DNA of 64,000 bases from Xanthomonas hortorum pv. cynarae (GTDB lineage: Bacteria; Pseudomonadota; Gammaproteobacteria; Xanthomonadales; Xanthomonadaceae). Where the stretch lies: positions 1 through 64,000 of the forward strand of contig NZ_MDFM01000007.1 of assembly GCF_002939985.1 (NCBI RefSeq), written 5' to 3'. The notes under the pieces are model-generated. The model made no database searches and had not been told where the DNA came from. It worked only from the letters and a program-made list of their open reading frames with translations. Positions 27,301 through 34,961 of this stretch are shown here, in pieces (position 1 is the stretch's first letter; each line of letters opens with the position of its first letter). A program made the position numbers and the translations under genes.

Positions 27301-27576
27301 ATGCCTGCACGCATCTTCCAATTCGGCAACATTCACCACATGTTTGCACCGCGCAAACCGCGTCATCCGTTGGTGCGCGTTGCTGCGGGTCTGGCGGGTC
27401 TGGTCATTCTTGCGGTGTTGATCTTCTTTAGTGTGTTCGTCGGTGCGGCCATGATCCTGGGCGGTATCGCCTGGAAATTGTTGAGCAAGTCCAATCGACG
27501 TGCGCCGCAGCAAGCACGCGTGGTCGAAGCCGAATACCGCGTGGTGCGCAAGCCCGCGTTGCCCTTGTCGCACTGA
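27301..27576 (+). CDS. Small membrane protein of unknown function
   Basis: 91 residues with one or two hydrophobic helices (LVRVAAGLAGLVILAVLIFF, about 24-43, then SVFVGAAMILGGIAWKLL) between basic ends; C terminus RVVEAEYRVVRK. ATG 27301 may be the start; ATG 27340 (MFAPRKP) is an alternative. Small proteins of this build occur in Xanthomonadaceae but I cannot name a function. It precedes the hydrolase gene by 88 bases. Confidence 0.6.
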   Translation: MPARIFQFGNIHHMFAPRKPRHPLVRVAAGLAGLVILAVLIFFSVFVGAAMILGGIAWKLLSKSNRRAPQQARVVEAEYRVVRKPALPLSH

Positions 27577-27664
27577 GCGACGCTGCGCGCATGACGCGCA
27601 GACGGTGTTGTCGTACACCGCCAAACGGCTAGACTCACGCGTCCCGTTCTCCAAGGATGCGTGC

Positions 27665-28378
27665 ATGACCCACGATGTGATTCCCGCCGCCGATGTTCCG
27701 CGCATTCCGGTGGTTGGTGGCGGCAACTTTCCGGTGCACCGCATCTATTGTGTGGGCCGCAACTTTGCCGATCACGCGCGCGAGATGGGCGCCACCGCGC
27801 CTGCCTCCAAAGCCGAACGCGGCCAGCCGACGTTCTTCATGAAGCCTGCCGACGCGATCGTGGTCGGTCACGGCGACCACATTCCGTATCCGCCCGGTAC
27901 CAAGGAACTGCACCACGAAGTGGAGCTGGTGGTGGCGCTGGGCCGCGATGCGCCGGCCGGCGAGTTGCCGGTGGATCAGGCTGAAGCCCTGATCTATGGC
28001 TACGGCGTGGGCCTGGATCTGACCCGTCGCGATCTGCAGGCAGCCGCCAAAGCCAAGGGCCTGCCGTGGGACATCGCCAAGGGCTTCGATCATTCCGCGC
28101 CGGTCAGCGAGCTGGTGCATGCCGGTGAAGTGGGCGCGCTGGACGCGTTGAATCTGTCGCTGGAGGTCAATGGTGAGGTGCGCCAGCAATCGCTGCTGGA
28201 TCAGATGATCTGGAATGTGCCGGAGATTCTGCATGAGCTCTCCAAGCTCTATGCATTGCGCGCGGGCGATCTGATTTTCATGGGCACGCCGGCCGGCGTC
28301 GGTCCGTTGCTGCCCGGCGATCAGTTCAGCGCCCGCCTGGAAAACGTCGCCGAGCGCCACGGCATCATCGCGGGCTGA
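27665..28378 (+). CDS. Fumarylacetoacetate hydrolase-family protein
   Basis: 237 residues. The FAH fold is clear: RIYCVGRNFADHAREMG, FFMKPADAI, the metal-binding HHEVELVVALG, YGYGVGLDLTRRDLQ, GKPW-like LPWDIAKGFDHSAPVS, and DLIFMGTPAGVGPLLPGD. Family members are acylpyruvases, oxaloacetate decarboxylases or hydratases acting on diketo acids in the cytosol; this size suits an acylpyruvase or oxaloacetate tautomerase/decarboxylase. ATG 27665 (MTHDVIP) leads the conserved N terminus. mscL follows 60 bases later. Confidence 0.9.
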   Translation: MTHDVIPAADVPRIPVVGGGNFPVHRIYCVGRNFADHAREMGATAPASKAERGQPTFFMKPADAIVVGHGDHIPYPPGTKELHHEVELVVALGRDAPAGELPVDQAEALIYGYGVGLDLTRRDLQAAAKAKGLPWDIAKGFDHSAPVSELVHAGEVGALDALNLSLEVNGEVRQQSLLDQMIWNVPEILHELSKLYALRAGDLIFMGTPAGVGPLLPGDQFSARLENVAERHGIIAG

Positions 28379-28438
28379 CACGCAGCCCGCTACGATCTCA
28401 TTGCGGCAGTTGGTCCGCGACCGCATCTGGAGTGCGCT

Positions 28439-28870
28439 ATGGGAATGGTCAGCGAATTCAAGCAATTCGCGATGCGTGGCAATGTCATCGACCTGGCGGT
28501 CGGTGTGGTCATCGGTGCGGCGTTCGGCAAGATCGTCACCGCGCTGGTGGAGAAGATCATCATGCCGCCGATCGGCTGGGCCATCGGCAATGTGGATTTC
28601 TCGCGGCTGGCGTGGGTGCTCAAACCGGCCGGCGTCGATGCCACCGGCAAGGAAATCCCGGCCGTGGCGATTGGCTATGGCGATTTCATCAACACCGTCG
28701 TGCAGTTCGTGATCATTGCCTTTGCGATCTTTCTGGTGGTCAAGCTGATCAACCGCCTCACCCAGCGCAAGCCGGATGCTCCCAAAGGCCCGAGCGAAGA
28801 AGTGCTGCTGCTGCGCGAGATTCGCGACTCGCTGAAGAACGACACGCTGAAGACGCCAGGCGTGCCGTAA
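28439..28870 (+). CDS. mscL: Large-conductance mechanosensitive channel MscL
   Basis: 143 residues, the normal length. MscL opens under membrane tension to release solutes in hypo-osmotic shock. It shows the N-terminal amphipathic helix ([20 protein letters not shown]), TM1 with the pore-lining [13 protein letters not shown], a periplasmic loop with [17 protein letters not shown]2 ([19 protein letters not shown]) and a C-terminal helix ([13 protein letters not shown]). A single-gene unit; the next gene begins after the PIP box. Confidence 0.97.
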   Translation: MGMVSEFKQFAMRGNVIDLAVGVVIGAAFGKIVTALVEKIIMPPIGWAIGNVDFSRLAWVLKPAGVDATGKEIPAVAIGYGDFINTVVQFVIIAFAIFLVVKLINRLTQRKPDAPKGPSEEVLLLREIRDSLKNDTLKTPGVP

Positions 28871-28892
28871 GCGGACACATCCACTGCGCAAC

Positions 28893-28917
28893 TTCGCGCA
28901 GGAGGATGACCTTTCGC
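28893..28917 (+). promoter_or_regulatory. Perfect PIP box (HrpX target) before the M28 peptidase
   Basis: TTCGC (28893-28897), 15 bases, TTCGC (28913-28917): the exact plant-inducible-promoter consensus bound by HrpX. A third half-like CTCGC follows after another 15 bases. A TAAGCT element matching YANNNT lies 25 bases downstream, shorter than the usual 30-32. The peptidase ATG is 63 bases downstream. The box is in the gap right after mscL. Confidence 0.65.
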
Positions 28918-28980
28918 ACGCAGACGGGGGACCTCGCGCTGATAAGCTCGGGGTCCCCCTTGTCGTTGGAGCCGCCCTGC

Positions 28981-30399
28981 ATGCGTCGCCTCGCTGTCGC
29001 CATCTCTGCCCTACTCGCTTGCGCGCCCGCGCTGGCCGCACCAACCACCATCGCCGATAGCGCGCTGCGCACCGCCGCACAGCTGCGCGAGCAGGCGTTG
29101 GCCGACAGCACCGGCTTTGCAGTGGTGGAATCGTTGACCACCGAAGTGGGCCCGCGGATTGCCGGCGGCGAAGCCGATCCGCGCGCGGTGGCCTGGGCCA
29201 AGGCCAAGTTCACCGCGCTGGGTTTCGACAAGGTGCGGACCGAGCCGGTGACGTTTCCCAAGTGGCAGCGTCGCAGCGAGCAGGCCACGGTGATCGGCGC
29301 GCATGCGCAGCCGTTGCACATCACCGCGCTGGGCGGCAGCCCGGGCGGCACCGTCGAAGGCGAGGTCGTACGCTTCGAAAATCTTGCCGCATTGCAGGCT
29401 GCACCGGCCGGCTCGTTGACCGGCAAGATCGCGTTCGTCGATTACCAGATGACCAAGGCGCGCGACGGCCAGGATTATCGCAATGGCGGCGCGGTGCGCA
29501 GCAAGGGGCCATCGGAAGCGATCCGCAAGGGCGCGATCGGCTTTGTGATGCGCTCGGCCGGCACCGACTCGCATCGCGTGCCGCATACCGGCATCACCCG
29601 TTTCGATGAAGGCGTGACACCGGTGCCGGCAGCGGCGTTGTCGGTACCGGACGCCAACCAGCTCGCACGGCTCACCGCGCTGGGCGGCACGCGTCTGCGG
29701 CTGGCACTGGATTGCGGTTGGGACGGCACGGCGACCTCGTACAACGTGATCGGCGAAATCACCGGGCGCAGCAAGCCGAAGGAAGTGGTGGTGATCGGCG
29801 GGCATCTGGATTCGTGGGATCTGGGCACCGGCGCGATCGACGATGGTGCAGGCGTTGCGATCACCATGGCTGCAGGCCATTTGATCGGCCAACTCAAGCA
29901 GGCGCCCAAGCGCACGATTCGCGTGGTGGCCTTCGCCAACGAGGAGCAAGGCCTGTATGGCGGCAAGGCGTACGCGGCCGCACACGGCAAGGATGCCAAG
30001 GATATGGCACTGCATCAGATCGGCGCAGAGAGCGACTTCGGCGCCGGGCGCATTTATGCGTTCAACACCGGCTCGGCGGCGCCGGAAGAATCGCGCGCAG
30101 CGACCCAACAGATCGCCGAGGTGCTCGCACCGTTGGGCATCGCGTATGAGCCGAGCAAGGGCGGCCCGGGCCCTGATGTCGGCCCGATTTCGGCCAAGGG
30201 TGGTGCGTGGGCATGGCTGGCGCAGGACGGCACCGACTACTTCGATCTGCACCACACCGCCGACGACACCCTGGACAAGATCGACCCGAAGGCGCTCGCG
30301 CAAAACGTGGCTGCCTACACGGTGTTTGCGTATCTGGCGGCCGAAGCGGATGGCGATTTCGGCAGTCGTGCGAAGGTCGTGCAGCCGCCGAGCGAGTAA
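28981..30399 (+). CDS. Secreted M28-family zinc peptidase
   Basis: 472 residues. Signal peptide 1-20 (MRRLAVAISALLACAPALAA), then a PA-type insert (about 130-230), then the M28 catalytic domain with GGHLDSWDLGTGAIDDGAG (His and Asp zinc ligands), FANEEQGLYGG (catalytic and ligand Glu), and HHTADDTLD (last His). These are exported aminopeptidases or carboxypeptidases. ATG 28981 follows a GGAG at 10 bases; an in-frame ATG at 28906 would put the PIP box inside the coding region and has an SD that is too close. The PIP box suggests in-planta induction with type III/type II secretion genes. Confidence 0.9.
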   Translation: MRRLAVAISALLACAPALAAPTTIADSALRTAAQLREQALADSTGFAVVESLTTEVGPRIAGGEADPRAVAWAKAKFTALGFDKVRTEPVTFPKWQRRSEQATVIGAHAQPLHITALGGSPGGTVEGEVVRFENLAALQAAPAGSLTGKIAFVDYQMTKARDGQDYRNGGAVRSKGPSEAIRKGAIGFVMRSAGTDSHRVPHTGITRFDEGVTPVPAAALSVPDANQLARLTALGGTRLRLALDCGWDGTATSYNVIGEITGRSKPKEVVVIGGHLDSWDLGTGAIDDGAGVAITMAAGHLIGQLKQAPKRTIRVVAFANEEQGLYGGKAYAAAHGKDAKDMALHQIGAESDFGAGRIYAFNTGSAAPEESRAATQQIAEVLAPLGIAYEPSKGGPGPDVGPISAKGGAWAWLAQDGTDYFDLHHTADDTLDKIDPKALAQNVAAYTVFAYLAAEADGDFGSRAKVVQPPSE

Positions 30400-30454
30400 G
30401 CGCGGCTGAAGACGGCCGCACGCGCACGTCGGTTGAGCGTAGGCGGCACAGGTG

Positions 30455-30471
30455 ACGCACACGGTGTGCGT
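30455..30471. repeat. Palindrome upstream of the LacI-family gene
   Basis: ACGCACAC-G-GTGTGCGT, a perfect palindrome with one central base, 123 bases upstream of the regulator ATG in a 194-base gap. It could be an operator or a 3' hairpin of the peptidase gene. Confidence 0.5.
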
Positions 30472-30593
30472 TATCGGTGCCGATCCCGAACATCGACAGC
30501 GCCGATTGCCTGCGGCGACGCATGTTTTGAGTCGCTGCAGGCTTCAAGCCCACCCCCTGCCCTTTCGCTTCCACTCCAGGACGAGCACACACA

Positions 30594-31646
30594 ATGGCGG
30601 CCAAGCGGCAACGCAGTGCGAATACTGCAGCGACTCTGCTGGATGTCGCCAAACACGCTGGCGTCTCGCCGATGACCGCCTCGCGCGTCATCAACCGGCA
30701 CCCGCATGTCGGTGAAGACATGCGCGTGCGCGTGGAAGCCTCAGTGCAGGCATTGGGCTACCGGCCGAACCTGGCCGGCCGCTCGTTACGCACCAGCGGG
30801 CTGTTGCGCATCGGTGTGCTGTACAGCAATCCCAGCGCCGCCTATCTCAATCAGTTCATGCTCGGCTTGCTCGAACAGAGCAGCCTCAATGGCAGCCAGG
30901 TGCTGGTGGAAAAATGCGGCGCCATCCGCAGCCAACGTGCCGCGACCGAGCGTTTGCTCGCCGCAGGCGTGGACGGCGTGATCCTGCCGCCACCGTTATG
31001 CGATTCGCGCCAGACCATCGCCGAACTCGATGCACGCGGCATCCCGGTGGTCGCTGTGGCCAGCGGCGCGCCGATGGCGCAAATCAGCTCGGTGCGCATC
31101 GACGATTATCAGGCCGCGCGCGCCATCGTCGATCATCTGATCGAACTGGGCCATCGCCGCATCGCCCTGATCAAGGGCGACCCCAAGCACACCCCGAGCG
31201 CGTTACGCGCCAATGGCTATCTCGACAGCTTGCAGGCCGCAGGTTTGACGGTGGCCGAGGAGTTGATCGCCGAAGGATTATTCACCTATCGCTCCGGCCT
31301 GCTCGCCGCACGCAGCCTGCTCGCACAAGCGCAACCGCCCACCGCCATTTTCTGCAGCAACGACGATATGGCCGCTGCGGCCGTGGCAGTTGCACACGGG
31401 CTGGGCTTGCGCGTGCCCGAGGACGTGTCGGTCGCAGGCTTCGACGACACACCGGTGGCCACCACCATCTGGCCCGAGCTCACCACCGTGCATCAACCGG
31501 TCACCGCGATGGGACGCGCCGCAGTGTCGCTGTTGGCCGATGCAATCCGTCAGCGACGCAAGGGCGATACCGCACCGGGCGTGCATCAGGTGATGAAGTA
31601 CACCGTGGTCAAGCGCGGATCCACCGCGGGGCCGCCGGCACGGTAA
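30594..31646 (+). CDS. LacI/GalR-family repressor
   Basis: 350 residues. HTH at about 14-34 (TLLDVAKHAGVSPMTASRVIN in two stretches), hinge at PNLAGRSLRT, then a periplasmic-binding-protein-like sugar domain with EDVSVAGFDDTPVATTIWPELTTVHQP. It is convergent with the TonB receptor/GH2 pair and most likely represses that locus, lifted by a breakdown sugar. The GGTAACGTTACC palindrome at 38575 is its best candidate operator. Confidence 0.93.
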   Translation: MAAKRQRSANTAATLLDVAKHAGVSPMTASRVINRHPHVGEDMRVRVEASVQALGYRPNLAGRSLRTSGLLRIGVLYSNPSAAYLNQFMLGLLEQSSLNGSQVLVEKCGAIRSQRAATERLLAAGVDGVILPPPLCDSRQTIAELDARGIPVVAVASGAPMAQISSVRIDDYQAARAIVDHLIELGHRRIALIKGDPKHTPSALRANGYLDSLQAAGLTVAEELIAEGLFTYRSGLLAARSLLAQAQPPTAIFCSNDDMAAAAVAVAHGLGLRVPEDVSVAGFDDTPVATTIWPELTTVHQPVTAMGRAAVSLLADAIRQRRKGDTAPGVHQVMKYTVVKRGSTAGPPAR

Positions 31647-31691
31647 CCGCTACATCGATCCGCAGCGTGTAACCCCTGTGCCATTACGCAC

Positions 31692-31728
31692 AAAAAAGCG
31701 GCCGCATCGCTTCCCGACGATGCAGCCG
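31692..31728 (-). terminator. Rho-independent terminator of the TonB receptor gene
   Basis: On the minus strand, CGGC-t-GCATCG pairs with CGATGC-g-GCCG (one internal mismatch) and is followed by TTTTTT. It lies in the convergent gap between the LacI gene and the receptor gene. Confidence 0.75.
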
Positions 31729-31884
31729 AATGGGAGGGTGCCCGACGTTTCCATCGGGCGTACTGCAGCGCCGCATTCAACGGCGACGGGAAGAAAGCGC
31801 AATGACGGCTTGGAGAGTAGACAACAAGCAAACATGTGCGACACAGCGCGTGGATGCGCCGTGCCGCACAACGGTGCAAGCGAA

Positions 31885-34821
31885 TCAGAAGCGCAGACGC
31901 AAACCCGCGTAGTAACGACGCTCGAAGATGTTCTGGTCGTAGTAGTGATTGGTCCACTGCGCGTAACGGCGTTCGCTCTCGCCGGTGAGGTTGGTGGCCT
32001 GTGCGTAGAGCGTCAGGTGATCATTGACGTCGTAGCTGAGCGATGCATCCAGATAGCCCACATCGTCGTTCCAGATCGCCAGTTCATCGCCCCAGGCTCC
32101 GCTGTTGACCTGGCTGAAGCGCTTGCTGCGCCAGTTGTAGGCCACGCGCGCCTGCAGCTTGTCCTTCTGGTACCACAGCACCGCATTGGCCTGATGCTTG
32201 GAGTTGTCTCCGATCGGCAGCGTGTTGCCTTCGATATCGGTGTTGTCGGTGTCGGCATCGGAGAAGGTGTAATTGATGTTGGTGCCGAAGCCGCTGAGCC
32301 AGCCGGGCAGGAAATCGAACGCCTGTTGGTAGCCGATTTCGAAACCCTTGATCTTGCCGCCACCGCCGTTGACGATGCGCTCGACCGTACCGCCCTGACG
32401 CACCACGCCATCGGCGTCAGGCAACAGTTCGATATTGGTCACGGTGGTGGGAAACGACTTCACATCGATCAGGAACGCGCCCACGCTGATCAACGAGGCA
32501 TCGGCGAAATACCATTCCCACGAGGCGTTGTAGTTGGTGGCGCGGTATGGATCCAGATCCGGATTGCCGGAACGGCCGTTGAGGAACAGCACTGCATCCG
32601 AGGGCAACGACGGATTGCGCGGCGGTGTGCCGTTGACCGCATAGAAGCTCACCAGGCCGCGACCGAGATCGGGCAGATCCTGGCGCGCCACCGCCTTGTT
32701 GTAGGCAAAGCGCAGCTTCTGCGCGGCGGTGATATCCAGCGACAGGTTGGCGGTAGGCAGCACATCGGTGTATTGGCGGTTCAATCGATTGGTACCGATC
32801 GCCGGGCTGACACCGTTCCATTCGACATTGCCGATAAACACATTGCCGCTGCTCAGATACTGATCGATCGCCAGCTTGGTCTGCACGATGCGGGCGCCGA
32901 TGTTCGCCGTCCACGGCACCGCACTGCCGGTGCCGCCTTCCAGATTCGCCAGGAAGTATGCCGCGGTGCTCTTTTCGGTGACCTTGTACGAATCGGCTGC
33001 CTGCTGGTAGGCCACGTTGCCGGGGTACAGGCTGTTGAGATAGCCCACCGGGTCCTTCATGACCTGCGGGTTGATCGCCGGCAGGCCCTGGCTGCCCAGG
33101 CCGGTGACCTTGAGCGGATCGAAGTCGTTGAAGTACGCCCAGTAACCGGGGATCGAATTGAACGGCAGCAGGCGCGCTTCGGAGACGCCGCTGCAGGTAT
33201 CCACGATCAGCGGATCCTTGAAGTAATACAGCGAGCGGTTCGGGTCTGCGCAGCTGCTCGACACCGGCGACAGGTAGCGATAGGTATCCAGCTTGACCTC
33301 GCGCTCGCCGTAGCGAATGCCGAACTGGAAACCGCGCACCACGCCCTCATCGAACTCGAAGGTACCGTCGGCGCGGAACGCGTCCATCGTCGCTTCGATC
33401 TTGTTGCCCTGCGCCCAGGTCGACATCAGCTGCCAGTTGTCCGGGTTGGACACATCGGTGCCGAGGTTGACTGCCGGATAGGTGCCACGGAAATCCACCG
33501 AGGCATCCACCGTTGGCAAGCCATTGGCGTTTGCCCATTGCGTCACGCCACCGGCGCGGGTGATCTGGTCGCCGCGCGTCACTACGGCGTCGGCACGCGC
33601 CTCGTCGTAGGTGCGCTCGGCATCGCCGTGCACCCAACGGAACGACGCGCGAAACGGGCCGCCATCGTCGAAGCGGAGTTCCAGATTGGTGTTCAACGCA
33701 TTCGAATCGGCCACACCGGCCATGGAATGCGCTTGAAAGCGGTTGTAGCGGAACTGGCCATATTCGAGCACGCCATTGGAATCGACCACCGATCCCGGCT
33801 GCAGCTGATTGGTTGCCCAGCCGGTATGCAGCTGCGCGGCCACCGAGGTGTCCTGGTCTTCGAGCTTGGTGTAGGCCGCATCGGCCAGCACCGTCCACGA
33901 CTCGTTGATGTTGAACTGGAACGAGCCATTGATGCCGGTGCGCTGGCGATCGGTGCTGCGGTTATCCAGTTCGGTGGCCACCCAGTTGTAGAAATAATCG
34001 CGCGGCAGATTGCTCGGGTCGGTATTGCTGCCGATGCGTCCGTCTCCGTTGAAATCGAAGCCCACGTTCTGCTCGGTGGATTTCTGCGCGCCGTTGGAAT
34101 ACACGCTGGGGTGATTGTTTTCCAGCGTGGCATCCGAATACGACACCGCCAGCAACGCCCCCCAACGCTCGGTGCGGAAGCTGGCCAGGCCCGAGTACAG
34201 TTCATTGAGTTCCTGCACGCGATCGCCATAGGAGCCTTCGGCCTGGCCGCTGAAGGTCCAGCCTTCCGGCAGATCGAACGGGCGGCGCGTCTTCAGCGAC
34301 ACGGTCCCGCTGATACCGCCATCCAGATCGGCGGCGGTGGGCGACTTGATCACATCAACGCCACTGAACAAGGTCGGCGGAATGTCGACGAAGTCCGGCT
34401 GCGCACGGCCGATATTCGGCTGGCCGTATTGATCGCCGCCGCCGGCGCTCAAGTACAACTCACCGTTCATGGTGGTCTGCACCTGCGGCATGCCGCGGAT
34501 ATTGAGCTGCGAGCCTTCGCCGGCCGAGCGCCGGATCTGCACACCGGGCACGCGCTGCAGCGAATCGGTGATGGTGACATCGGGCAACTTGCCGATGTCT
34601 TCGGCAGAGATCGAATCGATGATCTGCGCGGCGGTGCGCTTGTTCTCGATGGCCTCGGCCTGCGCGCCGCGCACGCCTTTGACCATGACCTTGTCCAGTT
34701 CGGTGACGCCAGGAGTGGTGCCGGCGTCCTGCGCGTTGACGCTGCCGGCAAGCAAGGTGAGCGCCGCCGCGAGTGCGGCAACCAATGGGGTGTGACGGGT
34801 GTTCGCATGCAGCTTGTTCAT
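31885..34821 (-). CDS. TonB-dependent receptor of the carbohydrate locus
   Basis: 978 residues. Signal peptide 1-30 (LLAGSVNA), TonB-box-like region (ELDKVMVKGVRG), plug domain (about 60-180; IGKLPDVTITDSLQRVPGVQI, DLDGGISGTVSLKTRRPFDL) and a 22-strand barrel ending in LRLRF. It belongs to the large receptors with an N-terminal plug typical of Xanthomonas and Caulobacter carbohydrate uptake. The ATG at 34819-34821 has a GGGAGGGG ribosome site; upstream in-frame codons run into the GH2 gene. Transcribed after GH2, it should import the oligosaccharide that GH2 and GH97 then cut. Confidence 0.94.
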   Translation of the reverse strand: MNKLHANTRHTPLVAALAAALTLLAGSVNAQDAGTTPGVTELDKVMVKGVRGAQAEAIENKRTAAQIIDSISAEDIGKLPDVTITDSLQRVPGVQIRRSAGEGSQLNIRGMPQVQTTMNGELYLSAGGGDQYGQPNIGRAQPDFVDIPPTLFSGVDVIKSPTAADLDGGISGTVSLKTRRPFDLPEGWTFSGQAEGSYGDRVQELNELYSGLASFRTERWGALLAVSYSDATLENNHPSVYSNGAQKSTEQNVGFDFNGDGRIGSNTDPSNLPRDYFYNWVATELDNRSTDRQRTGINGSFQFNINESWTVLADAAYTKLEDQDTSVAAQLHTGWATNQLQPGSVVDSNGVLEYGQFRYNRFQAHSMAGVADSNALNTNLELRFDDGGPFRASFRWVHGDAERTYDEARADAVVTRGDQITRAGGVTQWANANGLPTVDASVDFRGTYPAVNLGTDVSNPDNWQLMSTWAQGNKIEATMDAFRADGTFEFDEGVVRGFQFGIRYGEREVKLDTYRYLSPVSSSCADPNRSLYYFKDPLIVDTCSGVSEARLLPFNSIPGYWAYFNDFDPLKVTGLGSQGLPAINPQVMKDPVGYLNSLYPGNVAYQQAADSYKVTEKSTAAYFLANLEGGTGSAVPWTANIGARIVQTKLAIDQYLSSGNVFIGNVEWNGVSPAIGTNRLNRQYTDVLPTANLSLDITAAQKLRFAYNKAVARQDLPDLGRGLVSFYAVNGTPPRNPSLPSDAVLFLNGRSGNPDLDPYRATNYNASWEWYFADASLISVGAFLIDVKSFPTTVTNIELLPDADGVVRQGGTVERIVNGGGGKIKGFEIGYQQAFDFLPGWLSGFGTNINYTFSDADTDNTDIEGNTLPIGDNSKHQANAVLWYQKDKLQARVAYNWRSKRFSQVNSGAWGDELAIWNDDVGYLDASLSYDVNDHLTLYAQATNLTGESERRYAQWTNHYYDQNIFERRYYAGLRLRF

Positions 34822-34894
34822 GGTCCCCTCCCAGGGATGACGACAATCCACGACCGTTTCGAATGGCATTGCAGGCACGGCAATGCGGTATTGG

Positions 34895-34942
34895 CTGACG
34901 TGCGATCGGCACGTCAGTACGAGCGCCGTGCAAGGCACGGCG
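34895..34942 (-). repeat. Two hairpins between GH2 and receptor genes
   Basis: CTGACGTGC-GATCG-GCACGTCAG (34895-34917) and CGCCGTGC-AAG-GCACGGCG (34924-34942) are perfect stems, side by side in the 140-base gap. Without T-runs they look like RNA processing or stabilising elements within the operon. Confidence 0.65.
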
Positions 34943-34961
34943 CGGCAACTTGCTGGCGCCG

